A stretch of 64,000 bases of DNA from Silicimonas sp963779765 (GTDB lineage: Bacteria > Pseudomonadota > Alphaproteobacteria > Rhodobacterales > Rhodobacteraceae), in the NCBI GenBank assembly GCA_963779765.1, contig CAVZZP010000001.1:558001-622000 (forward strand), read 5' to 3'. Below the pieces are notes generated by a model. The model did no database searches. It was not told where the DNA came from and saw nothing but the letters and a program-made list of their open reading frames with translations. Positions 1-8,444 of this stretch are shown here, in pieces. The translations under genes were made by a program, and so were the position numbers. Position 1 is the first letter of the stretch; every line of letters starts with the position of its first letter.

Positions 1-54
1 CACGCCTCCGTCTACTATGCCTTGATCGAAAGACGAGGCCGAACCGAACCATGA
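1..54 (+). CDS. 3' end of an unidentified protein (partial)
   Basis: An open frame enters the window at base 1 and runs 17 codons to a TGA at 52-54. It ends in a Tyr-rich then Arg-rich tail (VYYALIERRGRTEP). The stop overlaps the ATG of the next gene (ATGA), a translationally coupled arrangement used by many real gene pairs in this window. Too little is present to name the family. Confidence 0.4.
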   Translation, partial: HASVYYALIERRGRTEP

Positions 55-230
55 CAGCCCATTCTGCACCGCAACCGCCCGAGACCGAAATCGTGACCCA
101 GACCCGCGTCTCGTGCGATGGGGGCGAGGGCGCTCTCGGTCACCCGCGCGTGTGGCTTTCCATCGATCCGAAGCTTGGGTGGGTCGAATGCGGCTATTGC
201 GACAAGCGCTACCTCCTGGCCAAGACCTGA
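51..230 (+). CDS. small zinc-finger domain protein (zf-CHCC / NDUFS6-like)
   Basis: A 59-residue protein. It carries a Cys near residue 22 (RVSCDGG), a His in LGHPRVW, a central LSIDPKLGWVECGYC segment and a CGYCDKRY end. The order C...H...C-x2-C is the zinc-binding CHCC pattern of the NDUFS6 C-terminal domain, a family of about 60 residues found as stand-alone proteins in alphaproteobacteria. The length matches the family. In mitochondria the homologous domain belongs to a complex I subunit; the role of the free bacterial protein is not settled. It overlaps the upstream gene by ATGA, so co-transcription is likely. It was too short for an automatic ORF call and was read directly from the sequence. 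Confidence 0.85.
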   Translation: MTAHSAPQPPETEIVTQTRVSCDGGEGALGHPRVWLSIDPKLGWVECGYCDKRYLLAKT

Positions 231-236
231 CGTCGA

Positions 237-620
237 CTAGCCTTCGGAACAGTGCCTGCGGAACGCCCGCTTGAGCAGATCTAGCTCGGCGCGGAGGAGC
301 GACACCTCGGCCCGCAGATCGTCATCCAGCATCTCGCCCGCGACGACCGTTTCATGCGCCAGAGCGTCGCCCGTTGCAGCGTCCTCGATCACGAAGGTCT
401 GCACCCCATCCGACAGCCGATCGACAGGAAGCCGGAACCGGACCAGCCAGCGCGGCCCTCCGCCCTCCTCTGCCGTGGCCGCGATCGTCTCGGGCTCGCC
501 CACAAGTTCGTCGCGGTGACGGATGCGAAGCCGCGGAGCCACCGTCGCGGCGCGCGCGGACAGAAGGCCCTCCCAGACCCCCTCGGCCAGGCGCATCCGC
601 GTCAGTGTCATTTCGGCCAC
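237..620 (-). CDS. hypothetical protein with C-terminal coiled coil
   Basis: A 127-residue protein I cannot assign to a named family. The first 90 residues look like a beta-rich domain (alternating RLRIRH, WLVRFRLPV, VQTFVIED). The last 30 residues (DDDLRAEVSLLRAELDLLKRAF) show heptad-like Leu spacing typical of a short coiled coil. No signal peptide or membrane segment is visible. Its start overlaps the end of the upstream gene (608-1393) by 13 bases on the same strand, so the two are probably one transcription unit. It converges with the zinc-finger gene, whose stop lies 6 bases away. Confidence 0.65.
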   Translation of the reverse strand: MAEMTLTRMRLAEGVWEGLLSARAATVAPRLRIRHRDELVGEPETIAATAEEGGGPRWLVRFRLPVDRLSDGVQTFVIEDAATGDALAHETVVAGEMLDDDLRAEVSLLRAELDLLKRAFRRHCSEG

Positions 621-1393
621 CGGCTCCCCCTCAGAATCTCGGCCCGGGGACGACGCGACAACGTCACGTCCCGAAGGATGATCTGGTTCATTTCGGGCCC
701 CTCGAAGATCAAGTCAAGCCACGCGCGCTCCACCCGGGCCTCGTTCATTCGCGTCGCCGAAAGGTCGAATTCGACCGAAAACTCCCCCGTCGAGCCCGAG
801 AATTCGCGGACGAGTTGCTCGACGTTCGGACCGTGTCGGACGTTGAGGCGACCGAATATCTCCAAGGGCTTTTCGGTCTCGACCCTGATATCCAGCCGGA
901 TCAGATGCCGCCGCGACAAGCCAGCAATTCCGGAGCGTGGCAGATCGACGACGAGGCTGAGGAAAGAGCCATCGAAGCGGAAGACGTCGAGCCGGACGCC
1001 ATAGGCGGCCACGTCCTCGGCCCGCGTGTTGCGAATCTGGCGGATCGACAACTCGGACAGGGCGCAGTCATGGAAAATCTTTGCCTCGGCCCCAACGGAG
1101 GCTCGCGTCTCGACGGATGCCAGGCCCGCACCCCTGACGGGCCCGCACCACAACTCGGGACGCCACGCCCAGTCCGAGTGCATCGGACGCCGGATTGCCG
1201 CCTGGTTGGCCAGCGGCAGGGCAAGGCGACCCTCCGCCGCGTGCAGGACCCGATCGATGCGCTTGCCCAGGGCCCGTGCCTGGTTACGCAAAACCTTCAG
1301 GTTCCGAACATCGAGCCGGTCGAGAGAACGCACCGCACGATCCCACCTGCGCAGGGCGTGTCGTTCGATCATTCCTGAAAACGGACCGGGCAT
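608..1393 (-). CDS. conserved hypothetical protein (possibly DUF6478 family)
   Basis: A 261-residue protein from the ATG at 1393. The frame stays open upstream to 1471, but those codons give an atypical N-terminus and a purine-rich stretch (TTGGACGAAAG) precedes 1393, so I prefer that start; 1372 (MIERHALRRW) is an alternative. The N-terminal third is basic and helical (RAVRSLDRLDVRNLKVLRNQ) and the rest alternates short beta-like strands. From memory it resembles a Rhodobacteraceae-restricted family labelled DUF6478. No catalytic motif, signal peptide or membrane segment is visible. It overlaps the next gene (237-620) and probably shares its transcript. Confidence 0.6.
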   Translation of the reverse strand: MPGPFSGMIERHALRRWDRAVRSLDRLDVRNLKVLRNQARALGKRIDRVLHAAEGRLALPLANQAAIRRPMHSDWAWRPELWCGPVRGAGLASVETRASVGAEAKIFHDCALSELSIRQIRNTRAEDVAAYGVRLDVFRFDGSFLSLVVDLPRSGIAGLSRRHLIRLDIRVETEKPLEIFGRLNVRHGPNVEQLVREFSGSTGEFSVEFDLSATRMNEARVERAWLDLIFEGPEMNQIILRDVTLSRRPRAEILRGSRWPK

Positions 1394-1466
1394 CTTTCGT
1401 CCAAATGCTGTGGTCGGAGCGTAGCAACTCGCAGCATATAGAGGCAACGCTTGAGCGGGATGAAGG

Positions 1467-1485
1467 TCCACAAAACTGTGGATAA
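1467..1485. promoter_or_regulatory. inverted repeat containing a perfect DnaA box
   Basis: TCCACA at 1467-1472 and TGTGGA at 1477-1482 form a 6-bp inverted repeat with a 4-base gap. The right arm extends to TGTGGATAA (1477-1485), which matches the consensus DnaA box on the other strand. It lies in the gap between the lipoprotein gene ending at 1500 and the start of the 608-1393 gene, where a promoter is expected. One box alone does not make an origin. It could be a DnaA-responsive promoter or chance. Confidence 0.35.
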
Positions 1486-1499
1486 CATTGCAGGACGGC

Positions 1500-2099
1500 T
1501 CAGCCGTCGTTCGCAGCTCTCAGTTCGTCAACCTGGGCTCCCAGGGTCGAAAGCCCTTCATCGCGGGCGATTGGTCGATTCTCCCGCCCGAAAAGAGAGA
1601 TCGAGACCACGCGGCCTTTCAGGTCGAACAACGCTTTCCAGACATCGTCCGAAGCGCCGGGCAGCGCACTTGGGTCACGGGCGTGGAGGAAAAGAAGAGT
1701 GTCGGTCCGCCTCGTCTCGAGGATGCTGACGCTGCCCGGCTGTCCGTCCCGCGCCAGTGCGGCGCGTCCTTGCTCGGTGACGAAATAGGACTCCATTTCC
1801 TCAGGCGATGGCGCATCGCCTTCGTCGGCCGTAGCAGAAACCGTCACGACACCGGGCACATCTGGGCTGGCGGCTTTCGCGTTGCCGCCAATTGCGGCGC
1901 AACTTCCCAACACGACGACCGACGTCGTGCTCGACGCGGCCGTCGTTCAGGCGTCGATACACCAGCCGTCCGCGCCCGCGACGACGATGCCGTCAGGAAG
2001 CACGATCCGCGTCGGCGCGCGGGAGACCATGCCTCCCGCGTCGCAAGCGGCCAGCCTGAGAACAGATACAACGACGAGACTAGAGGTCCGCGTAGACAT
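1500..2099 (-). pseudogene. putative lipoprotein gene interrupted by an in-frame TGA
   Basis: Two open stretches lie in the same reading frame, separated only by a TGA at 1949-1947. The upstream part (start ATG at 2099, inside the 3' end of ilvD) encodes a signal sequence with a lipobox (VLRLAAC) and then DGIVVAGADGWCIDA. The downstream part continues for 150 codons (TTAASSTTSVVVLGSCAAIGG...). Alone, the downstream part has no proper start: its first possible codon is a GTG directly before LGSC. Read through the TGA, the product is a 199-residue exported protein with two cysteines flanking the break. A CGA to TGA change or a sequencing error are the simplest causes. I recall similar unnamed proteins from Rhodobacteraceae but cannot give a function. 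Confidence 0.6.
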
Positions 2100-3846
2100 G
2101 CGTCTCGGCCGCGGCCCCGGGGTGGGTCACGGCGCCGAGCCGAGTAGAGCCGACGAGCTGCGCGTACTTCCAGAGAGCGCCCGACTGGTAGTTGGTCGGA
2201 CGCGCGCCGGGCCAAGCCGCCTTCCGCTTCGCAAATTCCTCGTCCGACAACGCCACCGAGATCTCTCCCTTGACGGCGTCGATGGTGATGACGTCCCCGT
2301 CCTGCAAGAGGGCAATGGGTCCACCATAGGCTGACTCCGGGCCCACGTGACCCACGCAGAATCCGCGTGTCGCGCCGGAGAAGCGTCCGTCCGTGATGAG
2401 CGCAACCTTCTTGCCCATGCCCTGACCCGAGAGCGCCGCGGTGGTCGCCAGCATCTCGCGCATCCCCGGTCCGCCTGCAGGGCCTTCGTTGCGGATGACC
2501 AGCACCTCGCCTTCCTTGTAGGTCCGCGCCTTCACGGCTTCGAAGGCATCCTCCTCGCACTCGAAAACACGCGCCGGTCCGGTGAAGACCTGCTCGGCTT
2601 CGCTCATGCCGGCGACCTTCACGATGGCGCCTTCCGGGGCAAGGTTGCCCTTCAGGCCCACGACGCCCCCCGTCTTGGTGATCGGCGTCTCGATGGGATA
2701 GATGACCCGCCCGTCCGCCTCGCGGTCGATCTTGTCCAACTCGACGCCGATGGTCTCTCCGCTGGCGGTCAGGCAATCCTCGTGGATCAGCCCCGCCTTG
2801 CGCAGTTCCTTCATCACGACCGGGACACCGCCCGCCTCATAGAGGTCCTTGGCGACGAACTTGCCGCCCGGCTTCATGTCAACGAAATAGGGCGTATCGT
2901 GGAAGATGTCGCAGACGTCGAAGAGGTCGAAGTCGATCCCTGCCTCGTGCGCCATCGCCGGCAGGTGCAACCCCGCGTTCGTCGACCCGCCCGTGCAGGC
3001 GACGACCCGCGCGGCGTTCTCCAGCGCCTCGCGCGTGACGACGTCGCGCGCGCGGATGTTCTTCTCGATCAGGTTCATCACGGCGGCGCCCGAAGCCTCG
3101 CCGTACTGCGCACGGCTCTCGTAGGGCGCAGGCATCCCCGAGCTGTTCAGCAGCGCCAGCCCGATCGCCTCGGAGACACAGGCCATGGTGTTGGCGGTGA
3201 ACTGGCCGCCGCAGGCACCGGCCGACGGGCAGGCGACCCGCTCGAGGATGGCAAGCTGCGCGTCCGACACGTCGCCTGCCTGATAGCGACCTACCGCCTC
3301 GAACATGTCCTGCACCGTCAGGTCGCGTGACGCGAAGTCGGCTGGAACGTCCGCGCCCTCGGGCACCTTGCCCGGCAGGATCGAGCCGCCGTACATGAAG
3401 ACCGACGGCACGTTCAGGCGCAGCATCGCCATCATCATCCCAGGCAGCGACTTGTCGCATCCGGCTAGACCGACAATTGCGTCGTAGCAGTGCCCGCGCA
3501 TCGTCAGTTCCACGGTGTCGGCGATCGCCTCGCGCGACGCCAGCGACGACCGCATTCCTTCATGCCCCATCGCGATCCCGTCGGTGACGGTGATCGTGGT
3601 GAACTCGCGCGGCGTCCCGCCGGCCGATTTCACGCCCGTCTTCACCGCTTGCGCCTGCCAGTTAAGAGCGATGTTGCACGGCGCGGCCTCGTTCCAGCAG
3701 GTGGCGACGCCGACGAAGGGCTGCGCGATGTCCTCCTCGGTCAGGTCCATCGCATAGTAATACGATCTGTGCGGCGCGCGGGCCGGTCCTTCGGTGACGT
3801 GTCGGCTGGGCAGCCTCGACTTGTCGAACCTGTTGTTTTTGAGCAT
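2080..3846 (-). CDS. ilvD: dihydroxy-acid dehydratase
   Basis: A 588-residue protein of usual family length. It dehydrates 2,3-dihydroxy acids to the 2-keto acid precursors of valine, leucine and isoleucine, using an iron-sulfur cluster and Mg2+. Candidate cluster cysteines are C50 (VATCWNE), C130 (GLAGCDKSLPG) and C212 (SAGACGGQFTANTM), and the C-terminal region contains GPAGGPGMREM and DGRFSGATRG. The start is the ATG at 3846, preceded by a strong ribosome binding site (GGGGAGG, 7-base spacer). A longer open frame upstream is noise. The gene is intact. A lipoprotein gene starts inside its last 20 bases in another frame, which suggests coupling. Confidence 0.97.
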   Translation of the reverse strand: MLKNNRFDKSRLPSRHVTEGPARAPHRSYYYAMDLTEEDIAQPFVGVATCWNEAAPCNIALNWQAQAVKTGVKSAGGTPREFTTITVTDGIAMGHEGMRSSLASREAIADTVELTMRGHCYDAIVGLAGCDKSLPGMMMAMLRLNVPSVFMYGGSILPGKVPEGADVPADFASRDLTVQDMFEAVGRYQAGDVSDAQLAILERVACPSAGACGGQFTANTMACVSEAIGLALLNSSGMPAPYESRAQYGEASGAAVMNLIEKNIRARDVVTREALENAARVVACTGGSTNAGLHLPAMAHEAGIDFDLFDVCDIFHDTPYFVDMKPGGKFVAKDLYEAGGVPVVMKELRKAGLIHEDCLTASGETIGVELDKIDREADGRVIYPIETPITKTGGVVGLKGNLAPEGAIVKVAGMSEAEQVFTGPARVFECEEDAFEAVKARTYKEGEVLVIRNEGPAGGPGMREMLATTAALSGQGMGKKVALITDGRFSGATRGFCVGHVGPESAYGGPIALLQDGDVITIDAVKGEISVALSDEEFAKRKAAWPGARPTNYQSGALWKYAQLVGSTRLGAVTHPGAAAETHVYADL

Positions 3847-3987
3847 GTGTCGCCTCCCCGGTTTTCGTCCCGAGCCATAGCTCTGCGGCTCGGGAGGGGC
3901 AAGCGCAAGCGGGGTTTCGCGTGGACCTGTACCGTCCGAAGCGAAGGCCCGTTGACGACGAGGCGCGCGACCCGCAGGGTCTGTCAA

Positions 3988-4875
3988 GTGTCCTATCAGA
4001 GCTACCGCCAGTCCCTCACGCGAACCGGCCTGCGTACGGCGCTTTGGCGACTGCCCGTGGGGCTGGCCCTTGTCGTCTGCCTGACGGTGCTTTGGGCATT
4101 GGCCCTGTCCGGCGTGCTGTCGGTGATGCGCGGCGAGCCCCTTCCGGCGACGTGGTTCGACATCCTGTTCTCGACCGGCACCCCTGCGGGAACGGTTGTC
4201 TTCCTTGGGCTCTACGCCGGACCTGGCCTCGCCACGATCTACGTGGCGCGGACCCTGCACGCGAGATCGACACGCAGCCTCGTCGGTCCCGCCCCGCGCA
4301 CGCTGCGCCACTTTGCCGTCGGCGCGGGTGTCACCCTGGGGGCAGCCGTGATCCTGACGCTCGTCGCACGCCCCGACGTTCCGGACGTCGAGCCAAACCT
4401 TCCGGCGAGCACCTGGGCCCTCTGGCTTCCGCTTGGGCTCATCGCCGTCGCTGCACAAACCGGATCCGAAGAACTGCTGTTTCGCGGCTACCTTCAGGGC
4501 CAGCTGGCCGCTCGCCTGCGCTCGCCCATAGTGTGGCTTCTCCTGCCTGCCCTCCTCTTCGGAGGGCTCCACTACCTCCCGAACGTCGGTCCGGAGGTCG
4601 CCCTTACCTACGTGGGCGCGGCGACCCTCTTCGGCGTCATCGCGGGCGATCTTACCGCTCGAACGGGAAGCATCGGTGCAGCCTGGGGGATTCACTTCGC
4701 GAACAACGCGCTCGCCATCCTCGTCGTGGCGGCGGACCCCGCGCTTGGTGGGCTTGCCCTCTATCATTCGGCGATCCCGCTCGAGGCCGGCCTGAGCGAT
4801 CCACGACGTCTCGCTGTCGACTTGGCGGCGCTGGTCGGCGTGTGGATCCTGACCGCGCGTCTCCTGTCCCGCTGA
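3988..4875 (+). CDS. CPBP family intramembrane metalloprotease (CAAX/Abi)
   Basis: About 295 residues with eight or so hydrophobic segments. The family motifs are present in order: EELLFRGYLQ (the EExxxR motif), FGGLHYLPN (the conserved His) and GIHFANN (second His). These are the predicted metal and catalytic residues of the CPBP/Rce1 family of membrane proteases. Substrates are unknown for most bacterial members. The GTG at 3988 (VSYQSYRQSL) is preferred; the frame is open far upstream, but that sequence is antisense to ilvD. The gene is divergent from ilvD. accD begins 57 bases after its stop. Confidence 0.85.
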   Translation: MSYQSYRQSLTRTGLRTALWRLPVGLALVVCLTVLWALALSGVLSVMRGEPLPATWFDILFSTGTPAGTVVFLGLYAGPGLATIYVARTLHARSTRSLVGPAPRTLRHFAVGAGVTLGAAVILTLVARPDVPDVEPNLPASTWALWLPLGLIAVAAQTGSEELLFRGYLQGQLAARLRSPIVWLLLPALLFGGLHYLPNVGPEVALTYVGAATLFGVIAGDLTARTGSIGAAWGIHFANNALAILVVAADPALGGLALYHSAIPLEAGLSDPRRLAVDLAALVGVWILTARLLSR

Positions 4876-4932
4876 TTGCAATTCCCCGCCGCGCGGCTTA
4901 ACTGGTCCCGGAGCAGGCGCCGAAAAAAGCTG

Positions 4933-5868
4933 ATGAACTGGATTTCGAACTACGTCCGACCGAAGATCAATTCGCTCTTCTCGCGCCGGGAAGTGCCTGA
5001 GAACCTTTGGACGAAATGCCCCGAATGCGGGACGATGCTGTTTCACCGCGAGCTGGCGGAGAACCTGAACGTCTGCACGAACTGCGATCACCATATGGCG
5101 ATCTCGGCCCGTGACCGGCTGACGACGCTCTTCGACAATGGGGTCTTTTCCGAAGTCGAGGTCCCGCAACCGATCCAGGACCCGCTGAATTTCCGCGACC
5201 AGAAGAAGTACCCTGAACGCCTGAAGTCGGCACAGCGCGAGACCGGCGAAAAGGAAGCGATGTTGGTTGCCGAGGGCGAGATCGGGCGAACGCCCATTGT
5301 CGCCGCCGTCCAGGACTTCGGCTTCATGGGCGGCTCCATGAGCATGTACGTCGGCAACGCCATCATCGCCGCCGCCGAGCGCGCGGTAAAGCGGAAGCGG
5401 CCCCTGGTACTCTTTTCGGCCGCCGGCGGCGCCCGGATGCAGGAAGGCATCCTGTCCCTGATGCAGATGCCGCGCACCACCATCGCCGTCGACATGCTCA
5501 AGGAAGCCGGCCTGCCCTACATCGTTGTGCTGACACACCCGACGACGGGCGGGGTGACCGCCTCCTACGCGATGCTGGGCGACGTCCAGATCGCCGAGCC
5601 GAACGCGCTCATCTGTTTCGCCGGACCCCGCGTGATCGAGCAGACTATCCGCGAGAAACTGCCCGAGGGGTTCCAGCGTGCCGAGTACCTGCTCGACCAC
5701 GGGATGCTCGACCGGGTCACGCATCGCAAGCACTTGAAAGACGAACTCGTTACAATCGTGCGGATGCTCCTCGGCCTGTCGCCGGCGGTGAAGGGCGATC
5801 TGCCTGCGCCGGAACTGACGCCAGCCGCCCTGCCCGCCTCGACCCCCGACGCCGCCGAAGGAAAGTGA
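4933..5868 (+). CDS. accD: acetyl-CoA carboxylase carboxyltransferase subunit beta
   Basis: A 311-residue protein that, with AccA, transfers the carboxyl group from biotin to acetyl-CoA in the first step of fatty acid synthesis. The N-terminal zinc ribbon is visible (C29, C32, C48, C51: KCPECG...CTNCDHH), followed by the crotonase-like carboxyltransferase domain (GFMGGSMSMYVG, AGGARMQEG, HPTTGGVTASYA). The start is the ATG at 4933 (MNWISNYVRPK), the usual N-terminus; the open frame extends upstream without support. folC follows after 25 bases, the common alphaproteobacterial accD-folC order. Confidence 0.97.
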   Translation: MNWISNYVRPKINSLFSRREVPENLWTKCPECGTMLFHRELAENLNVCTNCDHHMAISARDRLTTLFDNGVFSEVEVPQPIQDPLNFRDQKKYPERLKSAQRETGEKEAMLVAEGEIGRTPIVAAVQDFGFMGGSMSMYVGNAIIAAAERAVKRKRPLVLFSAAGGARMQEGILSLMQMPRTTIAVDMLKEAGLPYIVVLTHPTTGGVTASYAMLGDVQIAEPNALICFAGPRVIEQTIREKLPEGFQRAEYLLDHGMLDRVTHRKHLKDELVTIVRMLLGLSPAVKGDLPAPELTPAALPASTPDAAEGK

Positions 5869-5893
5869 CGCGCCACAGCGTTCCTCGGAAACC

Positions 5894-7171
5894 GTGACAC
5901 AGACAGTGACCTCCGACGCCATCCTCGAGCGGATGATGCGGCTGCATCCGAAGGTGATCGACCTCACCCTCGACCGGATGGGGCGCTGCCTTGCGGCCGT
6001 GGGCGACCCGCACCTGCACCTCCCTCCGGTGATCCACGTCGCGGGCACGAACGGCAAAGGGTCGACACAAGCCATGATCCGTGCGGGCCTCGAAGGCGCG
6101 GGTCAGTCGGCGCACGCCTACACCTCGCCTCATCTGGCCCGCTTCCACGAACGCATTCGCGTTACTGGCGAAATCATTTCGGAGCCCGACCTGACGCGGC
6201 TTCTCGACGAGGTGTACGAGGCCAACGGCGGCGAGACGATCACCTACTTCGAGATCACCACCGTCGCCGCCTTCCTCGCCTTCGCGCGCACACGAGCAGA
6301 CTGGACGCTGCTCGAAGTCGGGCTCGGCGGCCGCCACGACGCGACGAACGTGGTGGACGATCCGCGCCTGACGATCATCACAAAGGTGGACCTCGACCAC
6401 CAGGCGTTCCTGGGTGAGACAATTGCCGAAATCGCCTACCAGAAGGCAGGCATCATCAAGAAAGGCGTACCCGTCATCGTCGGCCCGCAGCACGACGAGG
6501 GGCTTGCGGTGATCGAAGCCGAGGCGGCACTCTTCCACGCCCCCGTCATCGCCCACGGCCAGCATTGGCATGCCTGGGAGGAACGCGGGCGTCTGGTGTT
6601 CCAGGACGAGACCGGGCTTGTCGATCTGCCGCTGCCGAACCTGCGCGGCCCGCACCAGATCGGCAACGCCGGCATGGCGCTGGCCGCCCTCCGCCACCTC
6701 GGTTTCGGTGACGACGCACTGGATGCCGCCGTCAGCCGTGCCTTCTGGCCCGCGCGGATGCAACGCCTGACGTCTGGTCCGCTGGTCGACGCGGCCGGCA
6801 CGGCTGAACTCTGGCTCGACGGCGGGCACAACCCCGCTGCCGGCGATGCCCTTGCCGAAACGCTTCAGCAGATGCCGGACCGACCGACCCATCTCATTTG
6901 CGGAATGCTGTCCACAAAGGACGTCTCGGGCTACCTCCGCCCCCTCGCACAGGTCGCCGCCAGCCTTCACGCTGTCGCCATTCCGGGTGAGACCGCAACG
7001 CTTCCGGCCGAGGAGACAGCCGCTGCGGCGACGGCGGTGGGCCTGTCCGCGACCGTGTCGGGCTCGGTGGCCGAGGCGCTGTCCGACATCGTGGCCCGGG
7101 ACCCGGGCGCGCGCGTCCTCATCTGCGGTTCGCTCTATCTCGCCGGGTCGGTCCTGCGCGAGAACGGCTGA
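5894..7171 (+). CDS. folC: bifunctional folylpolyglutamate synthase/dihydrofolate synthase
   Basis: A 425-residue Mur-ligase-fold enzyme that joins glutamate to dihydropteroate and extends the polyglutamate tail of folates. The ATP-binding loop is at residues 50-58 (AGTNGKGST), followed by TSPHLARFHERIRV, the GLGGRHDATN segment and a second-domain DGGHNPAA motif. The start is a GTG at 5894. It lies 25 bases behind accD and is probably on the same transcript. The gene ends before a repeated motif and a GC hairpin that likely terminate it. Confidence 0.95.
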   Translation: MTQTVTSDAILERMMRLHPKVIDLTLDRMGRCLAAVGDPHLHLPPVIHVAGTNGKGSTQAMIRAGLEGAGQSAHAYTSPHLARFHERIRVTGEIISEPDLTRLLDEVYEANGGETITYFEITTVAAFLAFARTRADWTLLEVGLGGRHDATNVVDDPRLTIITKVDLDHQAFLGETIAEIAYQKAGIIKKGVPVIVGPQHDEGLAVIEAEAALFHAPVIAHGQHWHAWEERGRLVFQDETGLVDLPLPNLRGPHQIGNAGMALAALRHLGFGDDALDAAVSRAFWPARMQRLTSGPLVDAAGTAELWLDGGHNPAAGDALAETLQQMPDRPTHLICGMLSTKDVSGYLRPLAQVAASLHAVAIPGETATLPAEETAAAATAVGLSATVSGSVAEALSDIVARDPGARVLICGSLYLAGSVLRENG

Positions 7172-7184
7172 CGGACACCTTCGA

Positions 7185-7210
7185 CCTTCTTCTGTCCAAC
7201 AATACTCCGG
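7185..7210. repeat. intergenic 26-nt motif, copy 1
   Basis: Begins CCTTCTTCTGTCC and ends AATACTCCGG. A second copy at 59627-59652 differs only at the three central bases (23 of 26 identical). In both places it follows a plus-strand gene, precedes a GC-rich hairpin and lies between two convergent genes. I recall similar sequences between genes in many Rhodobacteraceae; their function is not known to me. Confidence 0.7.
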
Positions 7211-7229
7211 GAAGCGGGCGTCAGCGAGC

Positions 7230-7244
7230 GGGGGCAGAGCCCCC
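7230..7244. terminator. GC hairpin between folC and the aminotransferase gene
   Basis: Perfect 6-bp stem GGGGGC/GCCCCC with an AGA loop. It lies between two convergent genes, so it may terminate transcripts from both sides. No long T-run follows on either strand, so strong intrinsic termination is uncertain. Confidence 0.55.
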
Positions 7245-7249
7245 GGCCA

Positions 7250-8434
7250 TCACGCCCCGACCGCGACCAGAGCTTCCGCCAAAACCGGCACCGTCCGCGC
7301 GTTCAGACCCGCGATGTTGATGCGGCTGTCGCCGACCATGTAGATGCCGTGATCCTTCCGGAGCGCCATCACCTGCTCGGGCGAACATCCGAGGCGCGAG
7401 AACATGCCCCTGTGAAGGGCGACGAAGTCGAAGCGGTCCGAGTTGGTCCGCTGGCGAAGTTCGGCAGCAAGCAACTTGCGCAGGTCGAGCATCCCGAGGC
7501 GAACGTCCTCCAGCTCCTCCTGCCAGTCGGCGCGAAGCTCGGCATCGTCGAGGATCATCTGAACCACCCGCGCGCCGTGGTCGGGCGGGAACGAGTAGTT
7601 CTGCCGGTTCAGGAAGGCGAGCGTGGCCTGTGCACTGTCCCGGTCGGCGCCGTTCTTCGCCACTGTCATCAGGACACCCGCACGCTCACGATAGACGCCG
7701 AAGTTTTTCGAGCAGGACGCGGCCAGCACCATCTCGGGAAGACGTCCCGCCAGCAGGCGCACCCCCTCCGCATCGGCGTCCAGACCGTCGCCGAAACCCT
7801 GATAGGCGATGTCGATGAAGGGCACCGCGCCAGTCGCCTCGAGCAACGCCGCGACCTCAGCCCACTCCTCGATGGTCAGGTTCGCACCGGTCGGGTTGTG
7901 GCAACAGCCATGCAGAAGGACGAGGTCGCCCGCCTTAACGCCCTTCAGGTCCTCCATCATGCCCGCGAAATCGACTCCGCGGGTTTCGCCGTCGAAATAG
8001 CGATACTCGCGCATCGGGAGGCCGAGGTATTTCACGATGGTCAGGTGGTTCGGCCAGGTGGGGGACGAAATCCAGATCGTCGCGTCCTTGTCGGCATAGC
8101 GCATCAGCTCCAGACCTTGCCGGATCGCCCCAGTGCCGCCTGGCGTCGCAGCCGCCGCCACGCGTCCAGCCTCGACGGTGTCGCCCAGAACCAGCCGCCG
8201 CATCGCCGCGGTGAAGGCCGGGTCGCCTGCAAGGCCGGTGTAGGCTTTCGTTTCTTGGGTCTCGACCAGCCGCCGCTCGGCCGCCTTGACCGCGCGCATG
8301 ACAGGGGTCCGCCCGTCCGCGTCCTTGTAGACACCGACGCCGAGGTCGACCTTTCCCTCGCGCGGGTCGTCCCGATAGAGCTGCATCAGCTCGAGGATCT
8401 TGTCGGCAGGCTGCGGGGTCAGGTCGCTCAGCAT
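7250..8434 (-). CDS. aromatic amino acid / aspartate aminotransferase (class I, PLP)
   Basis: A 394-residue class I aminotransferase of the AspC/TyrB type, which moves the amino group of aspartate or aromatic amino acids to 2-oxoglutarate. Key residues are readable: HGCCHNPTGAN (PLP-contacting Asn), FIDIAYQGFGDG (Asp and Tyr), the Schiff-base Lys at about 243 in SCSKNFGVYRERAG, and near the end GDSRINIAGL, whose Arg should bind the substrate carboxylate. Aspartate and aromatic preference cannot be told from sequence alone. The GNAT gene ends 10 bases upstream on the same strand, so co-transcription is likely. Confidence 0.92.
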   Translation of the reverse strand: MLSDLTPQPADKILELMQLYRDDPREGKVDLGVGVYKDADGRTPVMRAVKAAERRLVETQETKAYTGLAGDPAFTAAMRRLVLGDTVEAGRVAAAATPGGTGAIRQGLELMRYADKDATIWISSPTWPNHLTIVKYLGLPMREYRYFDGETRGVDFAGMMEDLKGVKAGDLVLLHGCCHNPTGANLTIEEWAEVAALLEATGAVPFIDIAYQGFGDGLDADAEGVRLLAGRLPEMVLAASCSKNFGVYRERAGVLMTVAKNGADRDSAQATLAFLNRQNYSFPPDHGARVVQMILDDAELRADWQEELEDVRLGMLDLRKLLAAELRQRTNSDRFDFVALHRGMFSRLGCSPEQVMALRKDHGIYMVGDSRINIAGLNARTVPVLAEALVAVGA

Positions 8435-8444
8435 GAAAGGGTCC

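Noticed and set aside
1477..1485. Perfect DnaA box taken as a sign of the replication origin
   Set aside because: A single box without an AT-rich unwinding region or the usual alphaproteobacterial origin neighbours is not evidence for an origin.
2080..6075. Very long minus-strand open frame (1331 codons) through ilvD
   Set aside because: Only the part from the ATG at 3846 is ilvD. The upstream 740 codons are antisense to accD and folC and have low-complexity composition.
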